Shown piece after piece: positions 25,534-35,363 of a stretch of 64,000 nucleotides of DNA. Under the pieces are notes generated by a model. It searched no databases and was not told the origin of the DNA. It saw only the letters and a list, made by a program, of their open reading frames with translations. The position numbers were made by a program, and so were the translations under genes. Each line of letters opens with the position of its first letter. Position 1 is the first letter of the stretch. Source of the DNA: Lachnospiraceae bacterium. GTDB taxonomy: Bacteria; Bacillota; Clostridia; Lachnospirales; Lachnospiraceae. The stretch covers positions 1 to 64,000 of the forward strand of contig JAFZZY010000020.1 of the NCBI GenBank assembly GCA_017615545.1. Reading direction: 5' to 3'.

Positions 25534-27708
25534 ATGCGCGATCGAAAGGGAACAGGCGTTCTGAAGTTGCTTTTCGGATTGATCCTGTTAGGCTTCATGG
25601 CGTGTGTGGCTTTTATCGGATTTGATGAAGAACAGTACGGAAGCCTTTACGATGTTGATTTGGGTTTGGACCTGGCCGGCGGTGTTTCCATCACCTATCA
25701 GGCTGTAGATGATAATCCTTCCTCTTCTGCGATGTCAGATGCTAAGGAGATCCTTCGCAAAAGAGCAGAAGTGTATTCAACGGAAGCTTCTGTCTACATG
25801 GAAGGTACGACCCGTATTTGTGTTGACATCCCGAATGTAAAGGATGCAAATACGATCCTCGCAGAACTCGGTAAGCCGGGTACTCTCGAGTTTAAGGATG
25901 AATCCGGCAACGTTGTTCTGGATGGTAATGACATCAAGACGGCGCAGGCGGCTTCGATCCGCGATAACGATGGCATCCAGGCGAACCAGGTCGAGTATAT
26001 CGTTCAGCTGGTATTGACTCCAGAAGGCCAAACGAAGTTTGCGGATGTTACTGAAAAAAACAAGGGTAAGACGATCTCGATCGTGTATGACAACGAAGTC
26101 GTAAGCGCTCCGTATGTTCGCGAAAAGATCGACAGCGAGACCTGCCAGATCGACGGTCTGGATTCTCTGGAGAGAGCAGAAAACCTCGCCAGCACGATCC
26201 GTATCGGTGCGATCCCGGTATCTCTTGAAGAAGTTCGTTCCGACGTTGTCGGCGCAAAACTCGGCCAGAAAGCGATCCAGACATCCCTGCTCGCAGGTGC
26301 GATCGGTCTTGCGATCGTTATCCTGATCATGATCATCCTGTATCGTGTTCCGGGTATTGCTGCATCCCTCGCTCTGATCTGCTATGTAACGATGATGATC
26401 GTCGTTATTGCAGGCTTTGATATCACGTTGACACTGCCCGGTATCGCAGGTATGATCCTGTCGATCGGTATGGCGGTCGACGCGAACGTTATCATTTTCG
26501 CACGTATTAAAGAAGAGATCGGTTCGGGCACAACAGTCCGCACAGCGATCAACAATGGTTTCTCGAAAGCATTGTCCGCGATCGTCGACGGTAACGTTAC
26601 GACCCTCATCTCTGCGATCATTTTGAATATCCTGGGTTCCGGTACCGTACGCGGTTTCGCTCAGACGCTGGCAGTAGGTATCATCCTTTCCATGATCAGC
26701 TCCCTCGGAATCACCCGTCTGTTCCTGACAGGCTTCTACGATCTGGGTATTCAGGGTAAGCGCGCATATGGCGAGACTACCAAGACGACAAAACTCAACG
26801 TCATCGGCAAGCGCCCGATCTTCTTCACGATCTCCGGCATCGCCGTGGCTCTGTCGATCGGCCTGTTGATCTTCAACGCTACACAGGGCGAGATGATGAA
26901 CTATAGCATCGACTTCGTCGGCGGTACTTCTTCGACGATCGATCTCCCTGAAGAAATGACCCTGGAAGAGATCCAGGCACAGGTCGAGCCCGAGATCGCT
27001 TCCGCGATCGGCGAGACCAATATGAGCAATGTCACCTCGAATAAGGTGGTAGACAGCTCGCAGATCATTGTCCGCACGAAGACCCTGAACCAGGACGAGC
27101 GTGTGGCTCTGACCAACATGTTGAAAGAAAAGTACGGTGTATCCGAGGACGGTATCCAGATGCAGAACATCTCGGCTGCCATCGGTCAGGAAATGCGTCG
27201 TGACGCTTTGATCTCCGTAGCCGTTGCAACCCTCTGCATGTTGCTTTATATCTGGTTCCGTTTCCGTAACCTTACATTTGCCGCAGCTTCCGTTCTTACG
27301 TTGCTGCACGACGTATTCATCGTTATCCTGGCATATCTGTTGTTTAACTGGACCGTTGGTACGACCTTCATCGCATGTATGTTGACCATCGTCGGTTACT
27401 CGATCAACGCCACCATCGTTATCTTCGACCGTGTTCGTGAGAACCTCTCGTTGGATGGAAGCAAGAGACTCACGCTGAAGGAGATCTTCAACCGGAGTAT
27501 CAACCAGACCATGACACGAAGCATCTTCACATCGTTGACCACCCTCATCATGGTCGTTGTACTGGCCATCGTCGGTGTTGCTGCGATCCGTGATTTTGCA
27601 CTGCCTCTCATCGTCGGCATTCTTTGCGGTGGTTTCTCCTCCGTATGTATCGCCGGTGGCCTGGCTCATCTGATGATGCGCGAGAAGAAGATGGAGCAAA
27701 ACGCATAA
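25534..27708 (+). CDS. secDF: Protein translocase subunit SecDF (fused SecD-SecF)
   Basis: 724 residues in a single frame. SecD half: TM1 (about 9-28), periplasmic P1 region with DLGLDLAGGVSITYQ, and TM2-6 with PGIAGMILSIGMAVDANVIIFARIKEE. SecF half (from about residue 425): new TM, extracytoplasmic IDFVGGTSSTIDLP, and TM8-12 with TIVGYSINATIVIFDRVREN. It uses the proton gradient to complete export by SecYEG. Fusion of the two halves is known in many Firmicutes. It lies 6 bases after the SCIFF maturase and before tgt and yajC. Confidence 0.95.
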   Translation: MRDRKGTGVLKLLFGLILLGFMACVAFIGFDEEQYGSLYDVDLGLDLAGGVSITYQAVDDNPSSSAMSDAKEILRKRAEVYSTEASVYMEGTTRICVDIPNVKDANTILAELGKPGTLEFKDESGNVVLDGNDIKTAQAASIRDNDGIQANQVEYIVQLVLTPEGQTKFADVTEKNKGKTISIVYDNEVVSAPYVREKIDSETCQIDGLDSLERAENLASTIRIGAIPVSLEEVRSDVVGAKLGQKAIQTSLLAGAIGLAIVILIMIILYRVPGIAASLALICYVTMMIVVIAGFDITLTLPGIAGMILSIGMAVDANVIIFARIKEEIGSGTTVRTAINNGFSKALSAIVDGNVTTLISAIILNILGSGTVRGFAQTLAVGIILSMISSLGITRLFLTGFYDLGIQGKRAYGETTKTTKLNVIGKRPIFFTISGIAVALSIGLLIFNATQGEMMNYSIDFVGGTSSTIDLPEEMTLEEIQAQVEPEIASAIGETNMSNVTSNKVVDSSQIIVRTKTLNQDERVALTNMLKEKYGVSEDGIQMQNISAAIGQEMRRDALISVAVATLCMLLYIWFRFRNLTFAAASVLTLLHDVFIVILAYLLFNWTVGTTFIACMLTIVGYSINATIVIFDRVRENLSLDGSKRLTLKEIFNRSINQTMTRSIFTSLTTLIMVVVLAIVGVAAIRDFALPLIVGILCGGFSSVCIAGGLAHLMMREKKMEQNA

Positions 27709-27717
27709 GGAGACTGA

Positions 27718-28854
27718 ATGTTTACGATTCGGACCGAAGACGGCGCGGCGCGGCGCGGAAGTTTCACAACCGTGCACGGCGTGATCGAAACTCCTGTTTT
27801 TATGAATGTCGGAACGGCTGCTGCCATTAAAGGCGCCCTGTCCACGGAGGATCTGAAGACCATCCACACACAGGTGCAGCTATCCAATACATACCATCTG
27901 CATGTGCGGCCGGGTGACGAGGTGATCAAAAAACTCGGCGGCCTGCACAAGTTCATGGTTTGGGACCGCCCCATCCTGACGGACTCCGGCGGCTTCCAGG
28001 TGTTTTCCCTGGCAGGCCTGCGTAAGATCCGCGAAGAGGGCGTGACCTTTCATTCGCATGTCGACGGACGGCTCATTTTCATGGGGCCGGAAGAGAGCAT
28101 GCGGATCCAGGCGAATCTGGCATCGACCATAGCGATGGCGTTCGATGAGTGCCCGCCTTCGAAAGCGGAGCGCAAGTACATCGAAGAGTCGGTGGCGCGC
28201 ACCACACGTTGGCTGAAGCGCTGCAAGGACGAAATGCATCGCCTGTCGCAGTTGCCGGATACGATCAATCCTGATCAGATGCTGTTCGGCATCAATCAGG
28301 GCGGTATTCTGGATGATGTTCGGATCTCTCATGCAAAGGAGATCGCGGAATTGGATCTGGACGGCTACGCGGTCGGCGGTCTGGCGGTCGGCGAGAGTCA
28401 TGAAGAGATGTATCACATCCTGGATGTGACGATACCGCATTTGCCGAAGGAGAAGCCCCGTTACCTGATGGGTGTGGGGACTCCGGCCAATATCATCGAG
28501 GCGGTAGCCCGCGGCGTCGATTTCTTCGACTGCGTCTATCCGTCACGAAACGGTCGCCACGGCCACGTGTACACGGACCGCGGACGGCTGAACCTTAAAA
28601 ACGCGAAGTATGAACTGGATGACCGGCCCATCGCGGAAGACTGCGACTGCCCGGTATGCAAGACTTACTCACGTGCCTATATCCGCCACCTGCTGAAGGC
28701 GGGCGAGATGTTGGGCCTGCGGTTCTGCGTTATGCATAACCTGCATTATTACAATACTTTGATGGAGCAGATCCGGGATGCGATCTCGGAGCACCGTTTT
28801 GAAGCTTTCCGGAAGGAAAAACTGGAGAGCCTCGCGAGCGGCGAGGATGACTGA
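27718..28854 (+). CDS. tgt: tRNA-guanine transglycosylase (queuine tRNA-ribosyltransferase)
   Basis: 378 residues. Catalytic regions: LTDSGGFQVFSL (D89), DECPPSKAERKY, GGLAVGESHEEM, the nucleophile region FFDCVYPSRNGRHGHVYT, and the zinc site CDCPVCKTYSRAYIRHL. It swaps guanine-34 for preQ1 in tRNAs with GUN anticodons. It starts 9 bases after secDF with AAGGAGA upstream and is followed by yajC, an order common in bacteria. Confidence 0.96.
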   Translation: MFTIRTEDGAARRGSFTTVHGVIETPVFMNVGTAAAIKGALSTEDLKTIHTQVQLSNTYHLHVRPGDEVIKKLGGLHKFMVWDRPILTDSGGFQVFSLAGLRKIREEGVTFHSHVDGRLIFMGPEESMRIQANLASTIAMAFDECPPSKAERKYIEESVARTTRWLKRCKDEMHRLSQLPDTINPDQMLFGINQGGILDDVRISHAKEIAELDLDGYAVGGLAVGESHEEMYHILDVTIPHLPKEKPRYLMGVGTPANIIEAVARGVDFFDCVYPSRNGRHGHVYTDRGRLNLKNAKYELDDRPIAEDCDCPVCKTYSRAYIRHLLKAGEMLGLRFCVMHNLHYYNTLMEQIRDAISEHRFEAFRKEKLESLASGEDD

Positions 28855-28889
28855 CCGTCAAAGTCAAAACGTATCGGAGGATTTTACAG

Positions 28890-29228
28890 ATGTTAAGTTC
28901 ATTGTTGGCATTGGAAGCAACAACAGAGGCGCAGCCCGGAGGCGGAAACTGGCTCGTTTTGATCCTGATCTACGGCGCATTTATCTTTTTGCTTTACTTT
29001 TTCATGTTCCGTCCCCAGAAAAAGCAGCAAAAAGCGTTAAGAGAGTTACTTTCTCAGCTCGAGATCGGAGATGTTGTATTGACGAGTTCGGGATTTTATG
29101 GTACAATCATAGATATAGCAGACGATACGGTTATCGTCGAGTTTGGAAACAACAAAAACTGCCGTATTCCGATGCAAAAAACTGCGATCGTTGATTGCGA
29201 GAAGCAGGGTCAGGTCGAGCCGGACTGA
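28890..29228 (+). CDS. yajC: Preprotein translocase subunit YajC
   Basis: 112 residues. One membrane helix at about 23-41 (LVLILIYGAFIFLLYFFMF), followed by the family motif RPQKKQQKALRELLSQLEIGDVVLTSSGFYGTI and a small cytosolic beta domain. It associates with SecDF. The location near secDF and tgt supports the call. RBS CGGAGGA. Confidence 0.93.
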   Translation: MLSSLLALEATTEAQPGGGNWLVLILIYGAFIFLLYFFMFRPQKKQQKALRELLSQLEIGDVVLTSSGFYGTIIDIADDTVIVEFGNNKNCRIPMQKTAIVDCEKQGQVEPD

Positions 29229-29291
29229 GAATAAGTTAACAGTATCCCGGCAAACCGATTACCAGGTATTATTGTAAGGGAGGTGCTGAGT

Positions 29292-29702
29292 ATGTTCTTT
29301 TTATTTGGAGGCAAGCCTAAGAAAAAAACGTATGAAGATAACAAACCGGCTGAGCGTAAGCGTAACTATGTTACCATGTTTACGTTCTCTCGTGATAAGG
29401 TATATTTCCCGATCATTAACGCAGCGGGAACCGACGGCCGGACTATTTCTTTGTATGTAACGTTTTCATTCCGCATCCTGGATATGGAGGAATTCCGAAA
29501 CAGTGATCCTACAGCCGCGGATATGATGGAAGAGATGGGTGAGACTTTAAAACAGTACCGTCGTCAGTACCGAAGCATGGATCTTTATGCCGGAGGCGGA
29601 GCGATCATCTTAAAGCTCTGCACCGACCTTCTGGCGAAATATTATCCTTGCGTCAGCGTAAGCGACGGACTTTGCGAAGTTGTCACACTGGATAATGATT
29701 AA
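29292..29702 (+). CDS. Hypothetical protein
   Basis: 136 residues from ATG 29292, with GGGAGGTG 7-8 bases upstream (ATG 29283 is in frame but overlaps that site). Basic N-terminus (FGGKPKKKTYEDNKPAERKR), then a strand-rich part (ISLYVTFSFRILDMEEF) and an acidic helix. No signal peptide and no membrane segment. No family recognised. It sits 63 bases after yajC and before the U32-like gene; a 9-bp hairpin (29727-29735 with 29742-29750) follows it. Confidence 0.75.
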   Translation: MFFLFGGKPKKKTYEDNKPAERKRNYVTMFTFSRDKVYFPIINAAGTDGRTISLYVTFSFRILDMEEFRNSDPTAADMMEEMGETLKQYRRQYRSMDLYAGGGAIILKLCTDLLAKYYPCVSVSDGLCEVVTLDND

Positions 29703-29777
29703 GATCTTATAGAATTTTGCACAGCAGGCACAGCAGTCATATGCTGTGCCTGATTCCGCTTTACGGGAGGAATTTTC

Positions 29778-30743
29778 ATGGCATCCGAAAGTAAAAAAGT
29801 CAAGTTTCATATGCCCGGACTTCGGGGAAATCTTCCGCTGAACATGATGATGGTCAGCCTGCTGGAGCAGTATCCGCAGTATTTCCGCGAAGGCGTTGCC
29901 TTTGCTTCTTTTTTCGGTGAGTTCCCCACCTCGCTGTGGGCGAGCGGCCGGTTCACGTTTGAGGATCAGTGCGACGCGGATTTCGTCCGCGTGGCGATCA
30001 AATCGATCAACGACCTGGGCATCCCGGTGCGTTTCACCTACACGAATCCGACCATCACGAAAGAAGAGCTTTCCGATCCGTATTGCAACTTCTGCCTGCA
30101 GGTGGGTCATAACGGCATGAACGAGGTGCTGGTCACTTCCGACATCCTGGAAGAATACATCCGCAAAAACTATCCGAAGTACACCATCAACAGTTCGACC
30201 TGCAAATGTCTGCGGACGCTGGAAGAGGTGGAAGCGGAACTTGCGAAAGACTACGGCCTGGTGGTCCTGGACTACAACCTGAACCACGAACTGGACACCA
30301 TCTCGAAGCTTTCCGATAAAGACCGCATCGAGATCCTGGTAAACCCGTGCTGCCAGCCGAACTGCCCGCGCCGTAAAGCGCACTATGCGCACATCGGCGA
30401 GTTGCATCGCCAGGTGTTGCAAAACCGGAAACTGCCGCCCGAGAAGCAGACGCCGCTAAAGACCTGGTACTGCGACTACGGTGAGAAGAATACCCTTTAC
30501 GATGTTTTGGATTATCCGACGGTCATTTCCCCCGAAGAGATCTGGAATGTTTACGTTCCTATGGGCTTCTCGAATTTCAAGATCGAGGGCCGGACGGGCA
30601 ATATCCACAACCTGATCGAAACCTATGTGTACTACCTGATCAAACCGGAATATCAGGGAAAGACACGCATCCTGCTTTACACAAATCTGGAAAGTGCGGG
30701 CGTGCTTCGTCTCATCAAGCCCAGACGCGGTCAGTGGCCGTAA
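29778..30743 (+). CDS. U32 peptidase-like TIM-barrel protein
   Basis: 321 residues, soluble. It has features of the U32/collagenase-like group without the full classical signature: YCNFCLQVGHNG, NSSTCKCLRT, the Cys-rich NPCCQPNCPRRKAHY, and GFSNFKIEGRTG near residue 270, where FKIEGR is a U32 hallmark. Some U32 proteins are now known to be hydroxylases or iron-sulfur enzymes rather than peptidases, and the Cys cluster here would fit an iron-sulfur protein (inference). A GGGAGG precedes the start. Confidence 0.6.
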   Translation: MASESKKVKFHMPGLRGNLPLNMMMVSLLEQYPQYFREGVAFASFFGEFPTSLWASGRFTFEDQCDADFVRVAIKSINDLGIPVRFTYTNPTITKEELSDPYCNFCLQVGHNGMNEVLVTSDILEEYIRKNYPKYTINSSTCKCLRTLEEVEAELAKDYGLVVLDYNLNHELDTISKLSDKDRIEILVNPCCQPNCPRRKAHYAHIGELHRQVLQNRKLPPEKQTPLKTWYCDYGEKNTLYDVLDYPTVISPEEIWNVYVPMGFSNFKIEGRTGNIHNLIETYVYYLIKPEYQGKTRILLYTNLESAGVLRLIKPRRGQWP

Positions 30744-30761
30744 AGTTTTTTGAAAAAAGAC

Positions 30762-30790
30762 TTGAAAAGCGAGTAGAAACAGGGTATCAT
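30762..30790 (+). promoter_or_regulatory. Promoter for leuB-ilvD-ilvB
   Basis: -35 TTGAAA (30762-30767), 17-base spacer, -10 TATCAT (30785-30790). leuB starts at 30822. The short leader has no visible attenuator. Confidence 0.65.
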
Positions 30791-30821
30791 AGAATGGATA
30801 TCTTTTACAGGAGGCTCTGTT

Positions 30822-31904
30822 ATGGAGTTTAAGGTAGCTTTGATTCCGGGTGACGGAATCGGTCCGGAGATCGTGACCGAGGCGTGTAAGGTTTTGGACC
30901 GCGTCGGCGAGGTTTACGGACATACGTTTTTATATAAGAAACTTCTGATGGGAGGATGCTCCATCGACGCGTACGGTGTTCCGCTTACGGACGAAGCCGT
31001 GGCTGAAGCAAAAGCATCCGACAGCGTGTTGCTGGGAGCGGTCGGCGGTAAGGTCGGCGAGAGTTCCTGGTATCAATTGCCCCCGAACCTGCGTCCGGAG
31101 GCGGGACTTCTGAAGATCCGTAAAGAGCTGGGACTGTTTGCAAACATTCGCCCGGCTTACCTTTATAAAGAGCTTAAGGCAGCCTGCCCGCTGCGCGATG
31201 AGATCATCGGCGACGGTTTCGACATGGTGATCATGCGTGAGCTCACCGGCGGCATTTATTTCGGCGAGCGTCACACCGAAGAGGTGAACGGCGTCAAGAA
31301 GGCCACCGATATTTGTACATATGATGAAAATGAGATCCGCCGCATTGCGGTGAAGGGCTTTGAGATCGCGATGAAGCGTCGTAAGAACGTCGTCAGCGTC
31401 GATAAGGCAAATGTCCTCGATACATCCCGTTTGTGGCGTAAGGTCGTGGAAGAGGTCGCTAAGGATTATCCTGAAGTTACCTATTCCCACATGCTTGTAG
31501 ATAACTGCGCGATGCAGCTCGTCCGTGATCCGGGCCAGTTCGACGTCATCCTGACCGAGAACATGTTCGGCGACATTCTGTCCGACGAAGCCAGCATGGT
31601 AACGGGTTCCATCGGTATGCTCTCCAGCGCATCCTTAAGCGAGACGAAGCTCGGCATGTATGAGCCCAGCCACGGTTCCGCTCCGGATATCGCAGGAAAG
31701 AACATCGCAAACCCGATCGCGACCATTCTGTCCGCAGCGATGATGCTTCGCTACTCCTTCGATCTGGATCGCGAGGCGGATGCAGTCGAAGCTGCCGTCC
31801 AGAAGGTATTGTCCGAAGGTTATCGTACCGTGGACATTATGTCCGAAGGATGCACACAGGTTTCCACCACACAGATGGGCGACCTGGTGGCAGAACGCAT
31901 TTGA
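30822..31904 (+). CDS. leuB: 3-isopropylmalate dehydrogenase
   Basis: 360 residues. Decarboxylating dehydrogenase fold: [19 protein letters not shown] at the start, the substrate-site Arg segments ([24 protein letters not shown]), [13 protein letters not shown], metal-binding Asp residues ([16 protein letters not shown]) and the NAD loop [20 protein letters not shown]. It converts 3-isopropylmalate to 2-ketoisocaproate precursor plus CO2 in leucine synthesis. First gene of a branched-chain run with ilvD and ilvB; leuA, leuC and leuD are not in the window. Confidence 0.95.
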   Translation: MEFKVALIPGDGIGPEIVTEACKVLDRVGEVYGHTFLYKKLLMGGCSIDAYGVPLTDEAVAEAKASDSVLLGAVGGKVGESSWYQLPPNLRPEAGLLKIRKELGLFANIRPAYLYKELKAACPLRDEIIGDGFDMVIMRELTGGIYFGERHTEEVNGVKKATDICTYDENEIRRIAVKGFEIAMKRRKNVVSVDKANVLDTSRLWRKVVEEVAKDYPEVTYSHMLVDNCAMQLVRDPGQFDVILTENMFGDILSDEASMVTGSIGMLSSASLSETKLGMYEPSHGSAPDIAGKNIANPIATILSAAMMLRYSFDLDREADAVEAAVQKVLSEGYRTVDIMSEGCTQVSTTQMGDLVAERI

Positions 31905-31949
31905 TGATTTGAAAACAGTAATCTCAAAATATAAAACGGAGGTACAAAG

Positions 31950-33608
31950 ATGAAAAGTGATGCCGTACGTCAGGGCATGCAGCAAGCCCCGCATCGTTCT
32001 TTGTTCAATGCACTGGGACATACCGAAGAGGAGATGAAGAAGCCTCTGATCGGTATCGTCAGTTCCTATAATGAGATCGTTCCGGGTCACATGAACCTGG
32101 ATAAGATCGTCGAGGCAGTCAAACTCGGCGTGGCTATGGCCGGCGGCGTTCCGGTCGTATTTCCCGCGATCGCCGTCTGCGACGGTATCGCTATGGGCCA
32201 CATCGGCATGAAGTACTCACTGGTCACCCGTGACCTGATCGCGGACTCCACCGAGTGTATGGCAAAAGCGCACCAGTTTGATGCTCTGGTCATGGTCCCG
32301 AACTGTGACAAAAACGTGCCCGGCCTTCTGATGGCGGCAGCACGAGTCAACGTGCCCACGATCTTCGTGTCCGGCGGCCCCATGCTCGCAGGACATGTCA
32401 AAGGATGCAAGACCAGTCTTTCCTCCATGTTTGAAGCCGTCGGCGCTTACGCAGCCGGCAAACTGACCGAAGAAGAAGTACGCGAGTACGAAGAGAAGAC
32501 CTGTCCGACCTGCGGTTCCTGTTCCGGTATGTATACCGCTAACAGCATGAACTGTCTGACCGAGGCCATCGGTATGGGCCTCTCGGGCAATGGAACCATT
32601 CCCGCCGTATATTCCGAGCGTATCAAACTCGCTAAGCACGCAGGCATGAAGATCGTCGAGCTGTGGCAGAAGAACATCCGCCCGCGAGACATCATGACCG
32701 AAAAGGCATTCCATAATGCATTGACCGTAGATATGGCACTCGGATGTTCCACGAACACGATGCTGCATCTGCCGGCCATCGCGCGTGAAGCAGGCGTTAC
32801 ACTGAATGTGGATATCGCAAACGCGATCTCCGAGAAGACTCCGAACCTGTGCCATCTGGCACCGGCAGGTCACACCTACATGGAAGACCTGAACGAAGCA
32901 GGCGGCGTCTATGCAGTCATGAATGAATTGAATAAGAAGAACCTCCTCTACACCGATCTGATCACCGTGACCGGTAAGACGGTGGGAGAGAATATCGCAG
33001 GACGCGTCAATCGGGATCCGAATGTCATCCGTCCGATCGACAATCCGTACAGCGAGACCGGCGGCATCGCCGTTCTGAAGGGCAACATCGCACCGGACAG
33101 CGGCGTGGTAAAACGTTCCGCAGTCGTTCCGGAGATGATGGTGCACGAAGGTCCCGCGCGTGTGTTTGACTGCGAAGAGGATGCGATCGCTGCCATCAAG
33201 GGCGGCAAGATCGTTGCAGGCGACGTCGTCGTCATCCGCTACGAGGGTCCGAAGGGCGGCCCCGGCATGCGTGAGATGCTGAACCCCACATCCGCGATCG
33301 CGGGCATGGGCCTCGGCTCCAGCGTTGCCCTGATCACCGACGGACGTTTCTCCGGCGCGAGCCGTGGCGCAAGCATTGGCCATGTGAGTCCGGAAGCAGC
33401 GGTCGGCGGACCGATCGCCCTGATCCACGAAGGCGACATCATCCGCATCGACATCCCGGCCAACAAACTCGATGTGCTGGTTTCCGATGAAGAACTGGAA
33501 GCACGCCGTAAGGAGTGGAAGCCGCGTGAGCCGAAGGTCAAAGAGGGCTATCTCGCACGTTACGAGAAGATGGTGACCTCCGCAAATCTCGGCGCGGTAT
33601 TGATCTGA
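31950..33608 (+). CDS. ilvD: Dihydroxy-acid dehydratase
   Basis: 552 residues. Iron-sulfur ligand cysteines and substrate loops are all present: [37 protein letters not shown], and the C-terminal [18 protein letters not shown] and [20 protein letters not shown]. It dehydrates dihydroxy acids in valine, isoleucine and leucine synthesis. GGAGG upstream; 45 bases after leuB. Confidence 0.96.
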   Translation: MKSDAVRQGMQQAPHRSLFNALGHTEEEMKKPLIGIVSSYNEIVPGHMNLDKIVEAVKLGVAMAGGVPVVFPAIAVCDGIAMGHIGMKYSLVTRDLIADSTECMAKAHQFDALVMVPNCDKNVPGLLMAAARVNVPTIFVSGGPMLAGHVKGCKTSLSSMFEAVGAYAAGKLTEEEVREYEEKTCPTCGSCSGMYTANSMNCLTEAIGMGLSGNGTIPAVYSERIKLAKHAGMKIVELWQKNIRPRDIMTEKAFHNALTVDMALGCSTNTMLHLPAIAREAGVTLNVDIANAISEKTPNLCHLAPAGHTYMEDLNEAGGVYAVMNELNKKNLLYTDLITVTGKTVGENIAGRVNRDPNVIRPIDNPYSETGGIAVLKGNIAPDSGVVKRSAVVPEMMVHEGPARVFDCEEDAIAAIKGGKIVAGDVVVIRYEGPKGGPGMREMLNPTSAIAGMGLGSSVALITDGRFSGASRGASIGHVSPEAAVGGPIALIHEGDIIRIDIPANKLDVLVSDEELEARRKEWKPREPKVKEGYLARYEKMVTSANLGAVLI

Positions 33609-33657
33609 GACAATTCATAAGGCCCCGTGCCTTGTGTGTATAAAGAAGGAGACAGAC

Positions 33658-35343
33658 ATGTTATTATCAGGTTCCGAAATCGTAATTGAGTGCCTGAAAG
33701 AGCAGGGCGTTGATACCGTATTCGGCTATCCGGGCGGTACGATCCTGAACATCTACGATGCTCTTTATAAGCACTCCGACGAAATTACACATATTCTGAC
33801 TTCCCATGAGCAGGGAGCTGCACACGCAGCGGACGGTTATGCCCGCGCGACCGGTAAGGTCGGCGTATGCTTCGCAACTTCCGGTCCCGGCGCGACCAAC
33901 CTCGTAACCGGTATCGCGACTGCTTACATGGATTCCATTCCGGTCGTAGCGATCACGGCCAATGTTGCGGTAAACCTTCTGGGTCGTGATACGTTCCAGG
34001 AGATCGATATCGCAGGCGTGACGATGCCGATCACTAAGCACAACTACATCGTTAAGGACATCAACCTGTTGGCTGACACCCTGCGCGCTGCGTTCCGCAT
34101 TGCCCAGACCGGTCGTCCCGGCCCTGTCCTGATCGATATCACAAAGGATGTTACCGCAGCGTCTTGCGAGTACACACCGGTGGTTCCGAAGCCCATCCTG
34201 CCGAAGACCTCCGAGATCCGTGAGGAAGCACTCGACGCAGCTGCAAAGGCCATCCTGAGTTCTAAAAAGCCGTTCATCTTCGTCGGCGGCGGCGCGATCG
34301 CTTCCGGAGCATCGGAGCAGGTTCGCGAGCTCGCACACCTGATCGAAGCGCCTGTCTGCGACACCCTGATGGGTAAGGGCGCATTTGACGGCGAGGATCC
34401 TCTGTACACCGGTATGCTCGGCATGCACGGAACGAAGGCATCCAACTTAGGAGTTTCCAAGTGCGATCTTTTGATCTCCCTCGGCGTTCGCTTCAGCGAC
34501 CGTATCACGGGTAACACAAAGACGTTCGCACGCGACTCCAAGATCCTGCAGATCGATGTCGATGCTGCAGAGATCAACAAGAACGTTCATACGGATGTTG
34601 CCGTGGTAGGAGATCTGAAGGAAGCGCTGATCCGCCTCCTCGCAAAGCTCTCCCCCATGGAGCATAAGGAATGGATCCAAGAGGTTCAGACCATTAAAGA
34701 AGAACATCCGCTTTCATATGATACATCCGTGCTTTCCGGTCCTTATATCATGGAGACCATCTATAAGGTGACCGAGGGCAATGCGATCATCACGACCGAC
34801 GTCGGCCAGCATCAGATGTGGGCCGCACAGTATGCGAAGTACCGCTCCCCGAGAACGTTCCTGTCCTCCGGCGGCTGCGGGACCATGGGCTTCGGCCTGG
34901 GCGCATCCATCGGCGCGAAGATGGGTTGCAAAGATAAGATCGTCTGCAACATTGCCGGCGACGGATGTTTCCGTATGAATATGAATGAGATCGCGACCGC
35001 GACGCGTTACAACATCCCCATCATTCAGATCGTTATGAACAACCACGTTCTGGGTATGGTCCGCCAGTGGCAGACCCTGTTCTACGGACAGCGTTATTCC
35101 AACACCGTCCTGAACGACCAGGTGGATTTCGTGAAGATCTCCGAAGGCATGGGCGCGAAGGCGTACCGCGTAACGAAGAAAGAAGAGTTCGAGCCCACTC
35201 TGCGTGAGGCCATCGCGCTCAACATTCCGGTTGTGATCGAATGTGTGATCGACAGTGATGACAAGGTATTCCCGATGGTAGCACCGGGCGGCGCCATTGC
35301 CGACTGCTTCGACAACGAAGATCTGAAAAAGAAAAACAATTAA
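33658..35343 (+). CDS. ilvB: Acetolactate synthase large subunit
   Basis: 561 residues from ATG 33658, with AAGGAGA upstream; an in-frame ATG at 33634 is less likely. ThDP enzyme: the catalytic Glu E51 in SHEQGAAHAADGYARA, central FAD-domain segments, and the ThDP/Mg motif GDGCFRMNMNEIATATRYNIPIIQIVMNN. It condenses pyruvate or 2-oxobutyrate in valine and isoleucine synthesis. No small regulatory subunit (ilvN) follows; serC comes next, so the partner must be elsewhere or absent. Confidence 0.95.
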   Translation: MLLSGSEIVIECLKEQGVDTVFGYPGGTILNIYDALYKHSDEITHILTSHEQGAAHAADGYARATGKVGVCFATSGPGATNLVTGIATAYMDSIPVVAITANVAVNLLGRDTFQEIDIAGVTMPITKHNYIVKDINLLADTLRAAFRIAQTGRPGPVLIDITKDVTAASCEYTPVVPKPILPKTSEIREEALDAAAKAILSSKKPFIFVGGGAIASGASEQVRELAHLIEAPVCDTLMGKGAFDGEDPLYTGMLGMHGTKASNLGVSKCDLLISLGVRFSDRITGNTKTFARDSKILQIDVDAAEINKNVHTDVAVVGDLKEALIRLLAKLSPMEHKEWIQEVQTIKEEHPLSYDTSVLSGPYIMETIYKVTEGNAIITTDVGQHQMWAAQYAKYRSPRTFLSSGGCGTMGFGLGASIGAKMGCKDKIVCNIAGDGCFRMNMNEIATATRYNIPIIQIVMNNHVLGMVRQWQTLFYGQRYSNTVLNDQVDFVKISEGMGAKAYRVTKKEEFEPTLREAIALNIPVVIECVIDSDDKVFPMVAPGGAIADCFDNEDLKKKNN

Positions 35344-35363
35344 AAGTATTTTTGGAGGATACC

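Noticed and set aside
33658..35343. Missing ilvN as a sign of deletion
   Set aside because: ilvB is complete and followed cleanly by serC; the small subunit may be elsewhere, and nothing in the sequence shows a deletion.
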